Assembly (NCBI RefSeq): GCF_042956465.1
Contig: NZ_JBIBGL010000013.1
Location: 248,001-312,000 of the forward strand
Length of the DNA: 64,000 bases
Direction: 5' to 3'
DNA from: Embleya sp042956465
Lineage (GTDB): Bacteria; Actinomycetota; Actinomycetes; Streptomycetales; Streptomycetaceae
Shown here piece after piece: positions 1-8,152 of the stretch. The stretch's first letter is position 1. Each line of letters starts with the position of its first letter. The position numbers and the translations under genes were made by a program. The notes under the pieces were generated by a model, which worked only from the letters and a program-made list of their open reading frames with translations, did not search any database and was not told the origin of the DNA.

Positions 1-712
1 GCATGCCCAGATAGGTCAACCGGTAGGGCGCGCGCAGCCCGCCGGGCCCGTCCGCCCACAACGATCCCCGGTCGCCCTCGCGGCACAGACCCCGGATCCG
101 GTCCACCTCGCCCGCCAACTCCTCGACCCGGTCCGCGTCGAAGACCTGACGCACCACCAGATAGCCGGTGGCCCGCAGGAAATGCGCCATCTCGTCGGGG
201 TCGTCGTGGGTGGTGAAGTCCCGGTGCAGGTCGATCGGCCGATCCGCGAGGTCGCGAAGATCCAGTGCCTCGGGGTGGTAGATCGGCGTGCCGGAGTACA
301 TGCAACGGATCGCCGGCTCCCATACGTCCCAGTCGTCGAACCCGCCGCGCACGAACCGCACCGCGTGCGACTCGACCAGCCCCCGGCTGGTGCGCAGTTC
401 GTAGAGGTAGTCCTGCCACGCACCGGATTCGAGCTCGACCACCAGTTCGGCGTCCGCGCTCACCCCGGACACGATCCGCACCTCGCCGCGGTCCTCGACG
501 TAGCTGTATGCCCGACCGTTGGGCATGCACAGCGCGATCGGGGCCTTGCCGGCCACGTCCCAGGCGACCCGTTCGCCCAGTCCGCCCTCCAGGCGGCGCG
601 GCAACTCCACTCGATGGAACGATTCGAAGCACACCACCGGCCAACCCAACACACTGAACGTGCCACGTTCGGCGTCGTGTGCCACCGCCGATCCGGCGCC
701 CGCAATCCCCAT
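1..712 (-). CDS. SCP2-like/PhyH-family oxygenase, 3' end outside window
   Basis: Partial gene running off the left edge; about 237 residues are visible. The ATG at 712 follows GGGGAGG at 8-nt spacing. The first half (about residues 40-150) resembles the sterol-carrier/SCP2-like fold seen in the paralogue at 10598-11785, with shared features such as a DAELVVELES-type strand, a Trp-containing helix and a WEP motif. The second half enters a phytanoyl-CoA dioxygenase (PhyH) domain; its metal-binding HxD and distal His would lie outside the window. PhyH enzymes are Fe(II)/2-oxoglutarate oxygenases acting on acyl-CoAs or small metabolites; the substrate here is unknown. It lies downstream of, and in the same direction as, the SARP-like regulator at 825-4337, with an 11-bp tandem repeat upstream that suggests regulation by it. 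Confidence 0.75.
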   Translation of the reverse strand, partial: MGIAGAGSAVAHDAERGTFSVLGWPVVCFESFHRVELPRRLEGGLGERVAWDVAGKAPIALCMPNGRAYSYVEDRGEVRIVSGVSADAELVVELESGAWQDYLYELRTSRGLVESHAVRFVRGGFDDWDVWEPAIRCMYSGTPIYHPEALDLRDLADRPIDLHRDFTTHDDPDEMAHFLRATGYLVVRQVFDADRVEELAGEVDRIRGLCREGDRGSLWADGPGGLRAPYRLTYLGM

Positions 713-759
713 TGCCCCGTCCTCCCCGTTCCGCACCCGATACACCGACCGGGTCGTCA

Positions 760-806
760 CCAACGGTAGGCAAACAGCGTCAGAACAGCGTCAGAGCAGC
801 GCGAAA
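760..806 (-). promoter_or_regulatory. 11-bp direct repeats, candidate SARP/BTAD binding site
   Basis: On the + strand ACAGCGTCAGA occurs at 774-784 and again, identically, at 785-795, followed by a partial third copy from 796. Read on the minus strand this is heptamer TCTGACG repeated every 11 bp, the geometry known for SARP-type activators, with a possible -10 element TACCGT (768-763) 9 nt further on. It precedes the PhyH gene starting at 712 and follows the regulator gene that ends at 825. Confidence 0.5.
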
Positions 807-824
807 GCGCAAGGTGACAGCCAG

Positions 825-3800
825 TCAACGCAGCGAGGAGACGCCGGTGTCCAGCGGTTCGCCGAGCAGACGCACAGCGTCCCCGAGCGTGCGCTCGGCG
901 TGTCCGGGCAACCCCAGTTCCACGCACCGGGCGTACGCGGCCTCGAACTGCGCGCGTGCCGCGGCCCCGTCGCCGACGAGCGCGGCCAACCCGCCGAGCA
1001 CCCGGCGCACCGGGCCGAGCGAGGAGCCGGTCCAGTCCAGGTGCTCAGCGTACGGGGTCAGCGCCTCGCTCACGAGCAGACCGCGTTCCACATCGCCCAG
1101 TTCGATCGCGACCTCGCCGAGCCGCATCAGCGAACCGGTCCACAACAGGTCCATCGGGATGCCCGCGAAACCCGGCACGCACAACGTGTGGAACTCCTCG
1201 CGCGCCGCCTTGGGATCCGTCGACGCGGACGCCGCCCAGCACGCCTGGATCCGCCACCAGGAAACGTCCCGCGACCAGTCCGCGGCCACCGCGGCCCGGC
1301 GCGCCATCATGCCCAACCGGCCCTGCTCCCAGCGCACCGCCAGGATCTGCGCGAGGTTGAACGAGCGCACCGCCTCGCGCGGCAGCCCCGATCGGCGGGC
1401 CAACCGCAGCGCGTCGGCCAGGACGTCGGCCGCCCGCGCGGTCCGCCCGCGCAGCAGTTCCAGGCCGCAGCGGTAGATCAACACCTCCCAGGTGAACCAC
1501 GGATGCCGCAGCCGCCGGGCCACCCGCTGCGCCTGCGCGTACTCGCGCTCGGCGGCCGGGATCGCGCCGCGCACCACCAGGTCGTAGGCCTGGTTCAAGT
1601 GGCTGCGGAACAACGATTCCTGATCACCGGTCAGTCCGGAGAGCACGGTCAACTCGCTGCTCATCCGCAACCGTTCGTCGACCAGATCCGGGCCGGACGC
1701 GGCCAGGTGGTGCGCCTCCAGACCCTGTGCCAGCGCATCGTGCGAGCCCGATTCGCGGGCGGTGTCCAGCGCTTCGTAGAGCATGGTCAGCCGTGCCTCG
1801 CGATCGTGCCCGAAGGTGAGCGCCACCGCGAGCGCGGCCAGCAGCAGCGAACGCAGGGCGACATCGGCCGGCAGGCCGGACGCGATCGGCAGCGCCGCCA
1901 GCGCCTCGCGCAGCAGCGCGACCAACTCCAGGTCCACGCCCACCTGGTAGACCTGCCCCAGGCGCACCATGGCGAGCGCGACCCGGCCCAGCCGGCGCGG
2001 GTCGGACAACGCCCGGGCCTCCTCGGCGGCCCGGCGCAGCACCTCCCGGCAGCGCCGATCGCCGCACCGGTCCAGCGCGGCGCCGCGCGAGAGCAGCAGG
2101 TCGCAGCGGGTCTCCGGGGCCGGATCGCTCACCATCGGCAGCACCTCCAGGGCCTGCCGGTAGTGTTCGGCGGCCACCTCGAACGCGCCGCCGTCGCGCG
2201 CCTCGTCGCCCGCCCGCCAGGCGTAGTCCAGGGCGCGACGGGCCTCGCCGAACCGGCAGGCCAGCCGGAAGTGGTGGGCCAGTTCGGGCAGGTGCGCGTC
2301 CCGGTCGCCGCGTGCCTCCAGGGCCAGGCCGACCTTGCGGTGCAGTTGCAGCCGGCGGGCGGTGGGCAACTCCTGGTAGAGCGTGGAGCGGACCAGGGCG
2401 TGGACGAAGGTGAAGCGGCCCGGGCGGTCGGTCTCCTCGGCCCGCACCACGTGTGCGCGCTCGGCGTCGTCGAGGGCATCCACGACGGTGTCGAAGCCGC
2501 CCGGATGCACCGCGGCGACCAGGTCGATGTCGAACGCCGGGCCGACCACGGCGGCCACCGTGAGCGCCTCCAGGGTGGACTGCGGCAGGCCCAGAAGCCG
2601 CTGACGGAGCACGTTGCGCACCCGGCGCGGGACGTCCGCGGGCACGCTCTTGCCCAGCGCCGACCAGTCGCTGACGTCCGCCCACTGGCGCAGCAGTTCG
2701 GTCGCCAGCAGCGGGTTGCCGTCGCTGAGTTCGCGCAGGACGTGCGCCCGGACGCCCTCCGCGCGCGGCGGCAGCGGGCCGGCCAGCACGTGCGCGAGTT
2801 CGACCAGGGCCGCCACGTCCAGGCCGCCGAGCGGCACGTGCAGCGGATGCAGGTCGCGGTAGAGGTCGGCGATCAGCCTGGTCATCGGGTGCACCGGGCC
2901 GAGCCCGGTGTCGCGGTAGGCGATCACCAGCACCGCGCGGGTGCCGACCAGGGCCCGGGCCACATGGCGCAGCATCAGCATGGTCGAGGTCGAGGACCAG
3001 TGCACGTCGTCGAGCAGCAGGACCAGGTCGCCCCGGCCGGCCGCGTGCCGGAACACCCCGGCCACCGCCTCGAACAGCCGATAGCGCTCGGTGTTCGAGT
3101 CGGGTGGGCCCTGAGGCTGGGTCAGGCCGGCCGGCGCCAGGGGCAGTTCGGGGAGCAGCCGGTGCAACTCCCCGCCCAGGTCGCCGACCCGCTCGCGCAA
3201 CTCGTCGGCCGCGACGTCGGCGAGGTGCGCGCGCAGCATCGTCACGAAGGGTTGGAACGGCGCCGCCACGCCCTCGTCGCTGCGGCCGGTCAGCACCAGT
3301 GCGTTGCGGCCGGCGCGGGTGGCGAATTCGCTCAGCAGGAAGGACTTGCCGATGCCGGCGTCGCCGCTGACCAGCACCACGCGCGAACCGACGTCGGCCC
3401 CGGTGGATTCCTCCAGCAGGCGCAGTTCGGCGGAGCGGCCCACGATCGGGCCCGGGGCGCCGTGCGGGAACACGTCGTGCGCCGAGCGGGTGGGCGCCGG
3501 GGCGGGCGGGGCGTCCCCGCCGGGCGTGGGCGAGGCGAACCGCGCGGCGGGTGCGGGCACCGGCAGCGGTTGCGGCGTGGCGTCGCCGAGCAGGCGCAGG
3601 AAGGCCGACTCGGTCTCCGGGGAGGGGCCCACACCCAACTCGGTGGCCAACAGGCGCCGACATCGCTCGTACGCACGCAGCGCCGCCGCCCGGTCGCCGC
3701 CGGCCGCGTGTGCGGTCATCAGCAGGCGGTGGCTGCTCTCCCGGAACGGATCCAGATCGACGAGTTGGCCCGCGCGGGTCACCGCCGCGTCGGCCCGGCC

Positions 3801-4337
3801 CAGGTGCAATTCGGTGGTCACCGACACGGCGAGCGCGCGCAGCCTGGCCGAGCGCCAGCGGGTGCGCCGCTCGTTGACCCAGTCGCCGTCCTGACCGGGC
3901 AGAAACGGCAGGGCGAGGATCTCGTGCGCGTCGTGGGCCCGGGAGCGGGCCTGGGCGAAGGCGCCGTGCACCGCGAGTGCCTCGGCCTCGATCAGCGCGC
4001 TCTCGGCGGCCTCCACGTCGACCTCGGTGCCCTCGGGCAGGGACAACACGTAGCAGCCGGCCCGGTGGCGCAGCACCGACGAGGCGTCGTATCCGGCCTG
4101 GCCCAGGAAGCCGCGCACCCGGCTGAGCACGCCGCGCAGCGCGCCCTCCCAGGACTTGGGCGCCTGCTCGGGCCACAGCAGGGCGGCCAGTTCCTCGCGC
4201 GGCACCGGATGCCGGCGCCCCAGCGCCAGCGCGGCGAAGACGAGTTGGGCCTGCGGGCCGCCCAGGAGATCCTCCGCGGCGCGCCCCGCGGGGCCGTCTA
4301 CGCAGACATGGCCGAGAACACGCACCCGGACCACCAT
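825..4337 (-). CDS. AfsR/SARP-type regulator with BTAD and AAA ATPase domains
   Basis: 1170 residues. The start is ATG 4337, behind an AGGAGGGGGG ribosome site; longer forms up to 4448 lack one. Residues about 1-95 look like the winged-helix (Trans_reg_C) DNA-binding domain and about 100-250 like the bacterial transcriptional activation domain (BTAD). After a Pro/Ala-rich linker comes an AAA/STAND ATPase with Walker A GDAGIGKS (about 322-330) and Walker B LVLLLDDVH (about 438-446), then a long helical TPR-like C-terminal region. No LuxR HTH is seen at the C-terminus. This is the architecture of large SARP activators, which bind direct repeats at promoters in an ATP-modulated way, often in secondary metabolism. 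The adjacent downstream PhyH gene with 11-bp repeats is the obvious candidate target; that link is inference. Confidence 0.9.
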   Translation of the reverse strand: MVVRVRVLGHVCVDGPAGRAAEDLLGGPQAQLVFAALALGRRHPVPREELAALLWPEQAPKSWEGALRGVLSRVRGFLGQAGYDASSVLRHRAGCYVLSLPEGTEVDVEAAESALIEAEALAVHGAFAQARSRAHDAHEILALPFLPGQDGDWVNERRTRWRSARLRALAVSVTTELHLGRADAAVTRAGQLVDLDPFRESSHRLLMTAHAAGGDRAAALRAYERCRRLLATELGVGPSPETESAFLRLLGDATPQPLPVPAPAARFASPTPGGDAPPAPAPTRSAHDVFPHGAPGPIVGRSAELRLLEESTGADVGSRVVLVSGDAGIGKSFLLSEFATRAGRNALVLTGRSDEGVAAPFQPFVTMLRAHLADVAADELRERVGDLGGELHRLLPELPLAPAGLTQPQGPPDSNTERYRLFEAVAGVFRHAAGRGDLVLLLDDVHWSSTSTMLMLRHVARALVGTRAVLVIAYRDTGLGPVHPMTRLIADLYRDLHPLHVPLGGLDVAALVELAHVLAGPLPPRAEGVRAHVLRELSDGNPLLATELLRQWADVSDWSALGKSVPADVPRRVRNVLRQRLLGLPQSTLEALTVAAVVGPAFDIDLVAAVHPGGFDTVVDALDDAERAHVVRAEETDRPGRFTFVHALVRSTLYQELPTARRLQLHRKVGLALEARGDRDAHLPELAHHFRLACRFGEARRALDYAWRAGDEARDGGAFEVAAEHYRQALEVLPMVSDPAPETRCDLLLSRGAALDRCGDRRCREVLRRAAEEARALSDPRRLGRVALAMVRLGQVYQVGVDLELVALLREALAALPIASGLPADVALRSLLLAALAVALTFGHDREARLTMLYEALDTARESGSHDALAQGLEAHHLAASGPDLVDERLRMSSELTVLSGLTGDQESLFRSHLNQAYDLVVRGAIPAAEREYAQAQRVARRLRHPWFTWEVLIYRCGLELLRGRTARAADVLADALRLARRSGLPREAVRSFNLAQILAVRWEQGRLGMMARRAAVAADWSRDVSWWRIQACWAASASTDPKAAREEFHTLCVPGFAGIPMDLLWTGSLMRLGEVAIELGDVERGLLVSEALTPYAEHLDWTGSSLGPVRRVLGGLAALVGDGAAARAQFEAAYARCVELGLPGHAERTLGDAVRLLGEPLDTGVSSLR

Positions 4338-4659
4338 GTGACGGACCCCCCTCCTGCTGTCGTCTTCGCGACAACCGATTCCCCGGCGCCGGTCCGGGAG
4401 CGGTTCGAAGGACCCCGCGCGCCACATGGTACGAACCGAACGGTGCACCCGGCGGCCAATTGCGCCGGCCCCATGTCACAACCCGGCCAATCACTTGATC
4501 CGTACTCGGGTTTCCCCGAGGCTGTCGGCCGCACGGCACCGTCGGGTACGGACCCGGACAGTCGGTCCGTTGCCGGGCGTGCGGGATCCGGTATCGGGGC
4601 AGCCGTCGGGTGGGCATCGGGTGTGTGGACACTCGGGTTTCGGTTGGGGAGGGGCACGG
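4338..4659. other. Divergent intergenic region, regulator/esterase
   Basis: About 320 bp between divergently transcribed genes and so expected to hold two promoters. The esterase ribosome site (GGGGAGGGG, about 4646-4654) is visible. I see no convincing palindrome or -35/-10 pair and no additional gene. Confidence 0.4.
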
Positions 4660-5538
4660 ATGAGCCTGGATGGTTGGAATCTGCCGCCGGTACGCGAAGG
4701 GCGGGCGGCGTCGGACGAACTGGACGCGCGGCGGCGTGGCACCGCGGCGTATCGGCAGGAGCCGGAAGCCGGCGTGACGGTGCGTCAGGAGTTGGTGGGC
4801 GGCGTGCCGTGCACGTTCCTGGAGGTGCCGGACCCGGCGCTGACACTGCTCTACTTCCATGGCGGCGGCTACCGGATGGGCGATGCCACGGGCTGGTTGG
4901 GCATCGGTTCGCGGCTCGCGCTGGCCGCGCGGGCCCGGGTGGTGCTGGTCGAATACCGCCTCGCGCCGGAGGCGCCGTATCCGGCCGCGCTGCACGACGT
5001 GGCGAACGTGTACGACACGATCGTGGACACGGGCGGCGACACGCATCCGGCTCCGTTCGTGGGCGGCGACTCGGCGGGCGGCGGGCTGGCGGCGGCGCTG
5101 GCCATCGCGGCCCGGGGCGCCCGGGTGCCGTTGCCGTCCGGCATGGTGCTGCTGTCGCCGTGGCTGGACCTGACCGTGACCAAGCCCACGTACGACTCGA
5201 ACGCGGACACCGACCAACTGATCTCGAAGAAGTCGCTGCGCGAGGCCGCCGAGATCTACCTGCAACTGCACGATCCGGGCGATCCGTTGGCATCCCCGCT
5301 GTTCGCCGACCTGTCCGGCCTGCCGCCGGTCCTGCTCCTGGCCTCCTGCCACGAGGCCCTGCTCGGCGACAGCACCGCGTTCGCCGCCCGGGCCGCCGCG
5401 GCGGGTGTCGCGGTCCAGGCCCATCTGGTCCCCGACGTCCCGCACGCCTGGCCCGCGATCGACCCGACCATGCCCGAATCCCAGGAAGCCATCGGCACCA
5501 TCGCCCGCTTCCTGACCACAAGGGCAATGGAAGCCTAG
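4660..5538 (+). CDS. HSL-family alpha/beta hydrolase (esterase)
   Basis: 292 residues from ATG 4660, just after a GGGGAGGGG ribosome site. The oxyanion-hole motif HGGG (YFHGGGYR), the nucleophile elbow GDSAGG, a YRLAPE segment and a late DVPHAW with the likely catalytic His identify the hormone-sensitive-lipase branch of alpha/beta hydrolases. The acid is probably within the ASCHEALLGDS segment. No signal peptide is seen, so it is probably cytosolic. Such enzymes hydrolyse short- to medium-chain esters; the physiological substrate is unknown. It is transcribed divergently from the SARP-like regulator and ends at a strong GC-rich hairpin. A second, distinct HSL-type esterase lies at 50676-51596. 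Confidence 0.9.
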   Translation: MSLDGWNLPPVREGRAASDELDARRRGTAAYRQEPEAGVTVRQELVGGVPCTFLEVPDPALTLLYFHGGGYRMGDATGWLGIGSRLALAARARVVLVEYRLAPEAPYPAALHDVANVYDTIVDTGGDTHPAPFVGGDSAGGGLAAALAIAARGARVPLPSGMVLLSPWLDLTVTKPTYDSNADTDQLISKKSLREAAEIYLQLHDPGDPLASPLFADLSGLPPVLLLASCHEALLGDSTAFAARAAAAGVAVQAHLVPDVPHAWPAIDPTMPESQEAIGTIARFLTTRAMEA

Positions 5539-5562
5539 GCCGGACACGGCCCAGAAGCCGCC

Positions 5563-5601
5563 GAGGGCCTCGGGGCGCGCACAGCCGGCCCCGAGGCCCT
5601 C
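5563..5601 (+). terminator. GC-rich hairpin after the esterase gene
   Basis: A 14-bp perfect inverted repeat (GAGGGCCTCGGGGC, 5563-5576, with its complement at 5588-5601) and an 11-nt loop, starting 24 nt after the esterase stop. There is no T tract, which is common for actinobacterial terminators, and it could act in both directions. Confidence 0.6.
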
Positions 5602-5741
5602 CGACCCCGGCCTCCGCACCCGAGGCAACGGGTGGGCGGGCGGGCAAAAGAACTCCCCACCCGAATCGCAACGGCAACCGCGCCACGAGACCGAGGACTC
5701 CCAACGGGGCCACGCGGCCACGAGCAGGGCATGATCGACTC

Positions 5742-6404
5742 GTGAGCACCATCGAATACGTCCTCCCCCTCGTGGCGCACATCGAGAAGGACGACCCGCC
5801 GGCCCGAACGGACGCCCTGGAGGCCGCCGCACGCGCGGTCCTGGTCCTGTTGGCCGACCCCAGGTCCACCGACCCCGACGGCGAATGGCACGACGTGGTC
5901 GAGGCCTGGCAGGGCCACCGCATCCGCAAGGTGGTCCGGCGCGCCCGCGGCGGCGAGTGGCGGCGGGCGAACACGCTGCCGGGCATCACGGTGGCCCACC
6001 GTACGGCGGAGGTTCGGGTGTACCCGCCGATCCCGCTCGACGGATGGCCCAAGGATCTGGCCAAACTGCAGGTCTCGGGCACCGACCTGGACGAACCGGC
6101 CGCGCCGCCCGCCGCCGCGCCCGGGCAGCCCGTGTTGTGGCTGAACCCGACGCTGGAGATGACCGCCGGCAAGGCCATGGCGCAGGTGGGGCACGGCAGT
6201 CACCTCGCGTGGCTGGGCATGGGCCCGGCCGGGCGCAAGGAATGGGCGGAGCGTGACTTCGATCTCGCGGTCCGGGTCGCCGAACCGGCCGCGTGGCCGG
6301 CGTTGACGACGAGCGGTCGGCCGATCGTGCGCGACGCGGGTTTCACCGAGATCGCGCCGGGTTCGTGCACGGTGGTCGCGGACGTGCCGTGGACGACCCG
6401 CTGA
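5742..6404 (+). CDS. PTH2-family peptidyl-tRNA hydrolase-like protein
   Basis: 220 residues, starting at GTG 5742 (VSTIEYVLPLVAHIEK). The C-terminal half carries the PTH2-like core, including TAGKAMAQVGHGSHLA, corresponding to the Lys/Gln/His-containing helix of archaeal/eukaryotic type 2 peptidyl-tRNA hydrolases, followed by a segment ending DAGFTEIAPGSCTVVA that matches the usual terminal strands. PTH2 enzymes cleave the ester bond between peptide and tRNA. The N-terminal 110 residues are a less familiar extension with a helical start and a basic RIRKVVRRARGGEW patch. Actinobacteria normally also carry a type 1 Pth, so this is probably accessory. No clear operon partner. Confidence 0.75.
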   Translation: MSTIEYVLPLVAHIEKDDPPARTDALEAAARAVLVLLADPRSTDPDGEWHDVVEAWQGHRIRKVVRRARGGEWRRANTLPGITVAHRTAEVRVYPPIPLDGWPKDLAKLQVSGTDLDEPAAPPAAAPGQPVLWLNPTLEMTAGKAMAQVGHGSHLAWLGMGPAGRKEWAERDFDLAVRVAEPAAWPALTTSGRPIVRDAGFTEIAPGSCTVVADVPWTTR

Positions 6405-6429
6405 GCAGCGCTTTCCCGATCCGGTCGCA

Positions 6430-6487
6430 CACTTTGCCGGCGCGTCGGGCGATGTGACGTTGCGTCATCGAGTGGGTCGGCAAAGTG
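6430..6487. repeat. Nested inverted repeats between pth-like and STAS genes
   Basis: Outer arms CACTTTGCCG (6430-6439) and CGGCAAAGTG (6478-6487) form a perfect 10-bp inverted repeat. Inside lies a second perfect one, TGACG-TTG-CGTCA (6455-6467), nearly concentric with it. No T tract follows, so this is either a structured terminator for the upstream gene or an operator/leader structure for the STAS gene. Confidence 0.5.
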
Positions 6488-6744
6488 GAAGACGCCGCTC
6501 CGGAGCGGCTTCCGACGATCCGTGTACGCTGCAACCGAGACCCGTACGTGACCGGATCGTCACTGCCCCGGCTCCCGGGGCCCACTACGGTAGGTCACAG
6601 GCCGGGCCGACCACCCGGCTCCCGAGCCACGTGTCCAGGGCCTCCCCGGATCCGTCGGCGCATCCGATGGGGGACGGGTCGCCGATCGTTGCGGGCATCC
6701 TGTGTCGCGGCTCAGGACACCATGGGCGAGGGGAATGCCGGCGC

Positions 6745-7125
6745 GTGACTCTTCAGGTGATCAAGGACGATCTCCAGGGCTGGACCGTGCTGCACGTGCT
6801 CGGGGAGGTCGACTACGCGGTCGTCCCCGAACTGCGCGAGCACGTCAGACGCGCGGTCGCCGACGGCGACCACCGGATCGTCCTCGAACTCACCGGGGTG
6901 GAATTCCTCGACTCCACCGGCATCGGCACCCTGGTCGCCGCGCGTCGCCTGCTCCGCTCCACCGGCGGCACCCTGCGACTGGTCATGCCCAGCAACAACG
7001 ACCATCACGTCAACCGCGTCTTCACCGCCCTCGGCCTGCGCCGCCTCTTCGACGTCCACCCGCACCTGGACGAGGCCCTGTGCGAGGACACCCCCACGGA
7101 CGAGGACCTGAGCGCCGCGGGCTGA
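6745..7125 (+). CDS. STAS-domain anti-sigma-factor antagonist
   Basis: 126 residues from GTG 6745, with GAGGGGAA as a weak, rather distant ribosome site. A single STAS domain: beta-strand QVIKDDLQGWTVLHVLGEVD, then the phosphorylation-site loop DSTGIGT whose Ser is the usual kinase target, and the RRLL helix. Such proteins act in partner switching: unphosphorylated they capture an anti-sigma kinase and free a sigma factor, and a PP2C phosphatase restores that state. A matching phosphatase (8149-9879) and a second STAS protein (10161-10556) lie within 4 kb. The acidic C-terminal tail (EDTPTDEDLS) is unusual. No sigma factor or HATPase kinase is adjacent. Confidence 0.9.
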   Translation: MTLQVIKDDLQGWTVLHVLGEVDYAVVPELREHVRRAVADGDHRIVLELTGVEFLDSTGIGTLVAARRLLRSTGGTLRLVMPSNNDHHVNRVFTALGLRRLFDVHPHLDEALCEDTPTDEDLSAAG

Positions 7126-7156
7126 CCCGCCGGGGCCGTGCCCCGCACCCTCGCTC

Positions 7157-8152
7157 CTACAACACCGCCCCCGCCGCCGTCAGGGTGCTGCCCGCTCGCG
7201 GCATGTGGGCCAGCTGCGCGGCGAAGGCGCGGTAGGCCGCGGCGAGAGCCTCCCGCTTGACCTGGCGGTGCTCCAGGACGTCGGCGAACCAGCGGGTGAA
7301 GTCGACGAAGAGCACGTGGTCGTCGAGGAAGAGCGAGACCGCGAGCGCGTCGACGGCGCTCACCAGGCCGTCCCGCATCGTGCTGTCCGAGCGTTGACCC
7401 TCGATCGGGACCAGGGCCGCCATGCCGGCGGCGACCAGCGGGGTGCGCAGCAGGCCGACACTGTCGTGGGCGGCGTCCGGGAGGTGGCGCAGCCGCGGGG
7501 CCGGGGTGGTGATCGTGGGCCAGTCCGGGCTCGCCAGCACGTCGGCGGCCTGCCGGGCGTCCCGTGCCCAGCCGTTCGCGCCGACCAGGCCCGCCCACCG
7601 GCCGTCCGGACCGAAGCCCGGGCCGCCGACCAGGACCGGTACGCCGACCCGCCGGGCCACCTCGACCATCGCCCGCGCGCCCGGCAGCGCGGTGGAGACC
7701 ATACAGCCGATCGCGACCGAATCCGCTCCCGCATCGGGCAGTACGCGGGCCAGTTCGCCCGCGCCGGTGCCCGGCGGCAGGACCATCGCCTCGATGCCGC
7801 GCACCCGCAACAGCGCGGCCAGGATCGTGGACGCCAGGCCATGCCAGTCGCCCTGCGCGCAACACACCACGACCCGGGCCGCGGAGCGTGGCCGCGGCGT
7901 CGCGTCCGCGATCAGGTGCACCACCCGACCGGTGATGTGCGAGGCGCCGTGTTCGCGCGCCACGCTCCACTCGCCGTTCGCCCACCGGTCGCCCACCGTG
8001 CGCAGCGCCGGGATCACCAGGTCGGTCAACACCCGTTCGCCGGGCACCCCCCTGCCGAGCAGGTTGCGAACCAGGGTCAGTGCCTCGACCTCGTCCGCCC
8101 GTCCGATGTGCGCGAGGAACAGGTCGAGTTCGTCGGAGACCACGTGCGTCAT
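7157..8152 (-). CDS. Stand-alone cobalamin-binding, CarH/LitR-like sensor protein
   Basis: 331 residues. ATG 8152 overlaps the phosphatase stop as ATGA, implying coupled translation. Residues about 5-90 form a helical B12-cap (B12-binding_2) domain containing W57-x9-E67-H68, the W-x9-EH signature of adenosylcobalamin photoreceptors such as CarH and LitR. Residues about 93-205 are a Rossmann-like B12-binding domain with D102-x-H104-x2-A107, a variant of DxHxxG that keeps the lower-ligand His, followed by GVPVLVGGPGF. A C-terminal helical region of about 110 residues (FVDFTRWFADVLEHRQVKREAL) follows. There is no MerR-type DNA-binding domain, so it presumably signals through a protein partner, most simply the coupled PP2C phosphatase. 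Light sensing is inference; redox or cobalamin sensing are alternatives. Confidence 0.85.
   Translation of the reverse strand: MTHVVSDELDLFLAHIGRADEVEALTLVRNLLGRGVPGERVLTDLVIPALRTVGDRWANGEWSVAREHGASHITGRVVHLIADATPRPRSAARVVVCCAQGDWHGLASTILAALLRVRGIEAMVLPPGTGAGELARVLPDAGADSVAIGCMVSTALPGARAMVEVARRVGVPVLVGGPGFGPDGRWAGLVGANGWARDARQAADVLASPDWPTITTPAPRLRHLPDAAHDSVGLLRTPLVAAGMAALVPIEGQRSDSTMRDGLVSAVDALAVSLFLDDHVLFVDFTRWFADVLEHRQVKREALAAAYRAFAAQLAHMPRAGSTLTAAGAVL

Noticed and set aside
519..6404. Very long open frame on the + strand, 1961 codons
   Set aside because: It runs antisense to the SARP-type gene; only its last 220 codons (from 5742) make sense as the PTH2-like protein. The rest has Arg/Gly/Gln-rich low-complexity composition typical of shadow frames in high-GC DNA.
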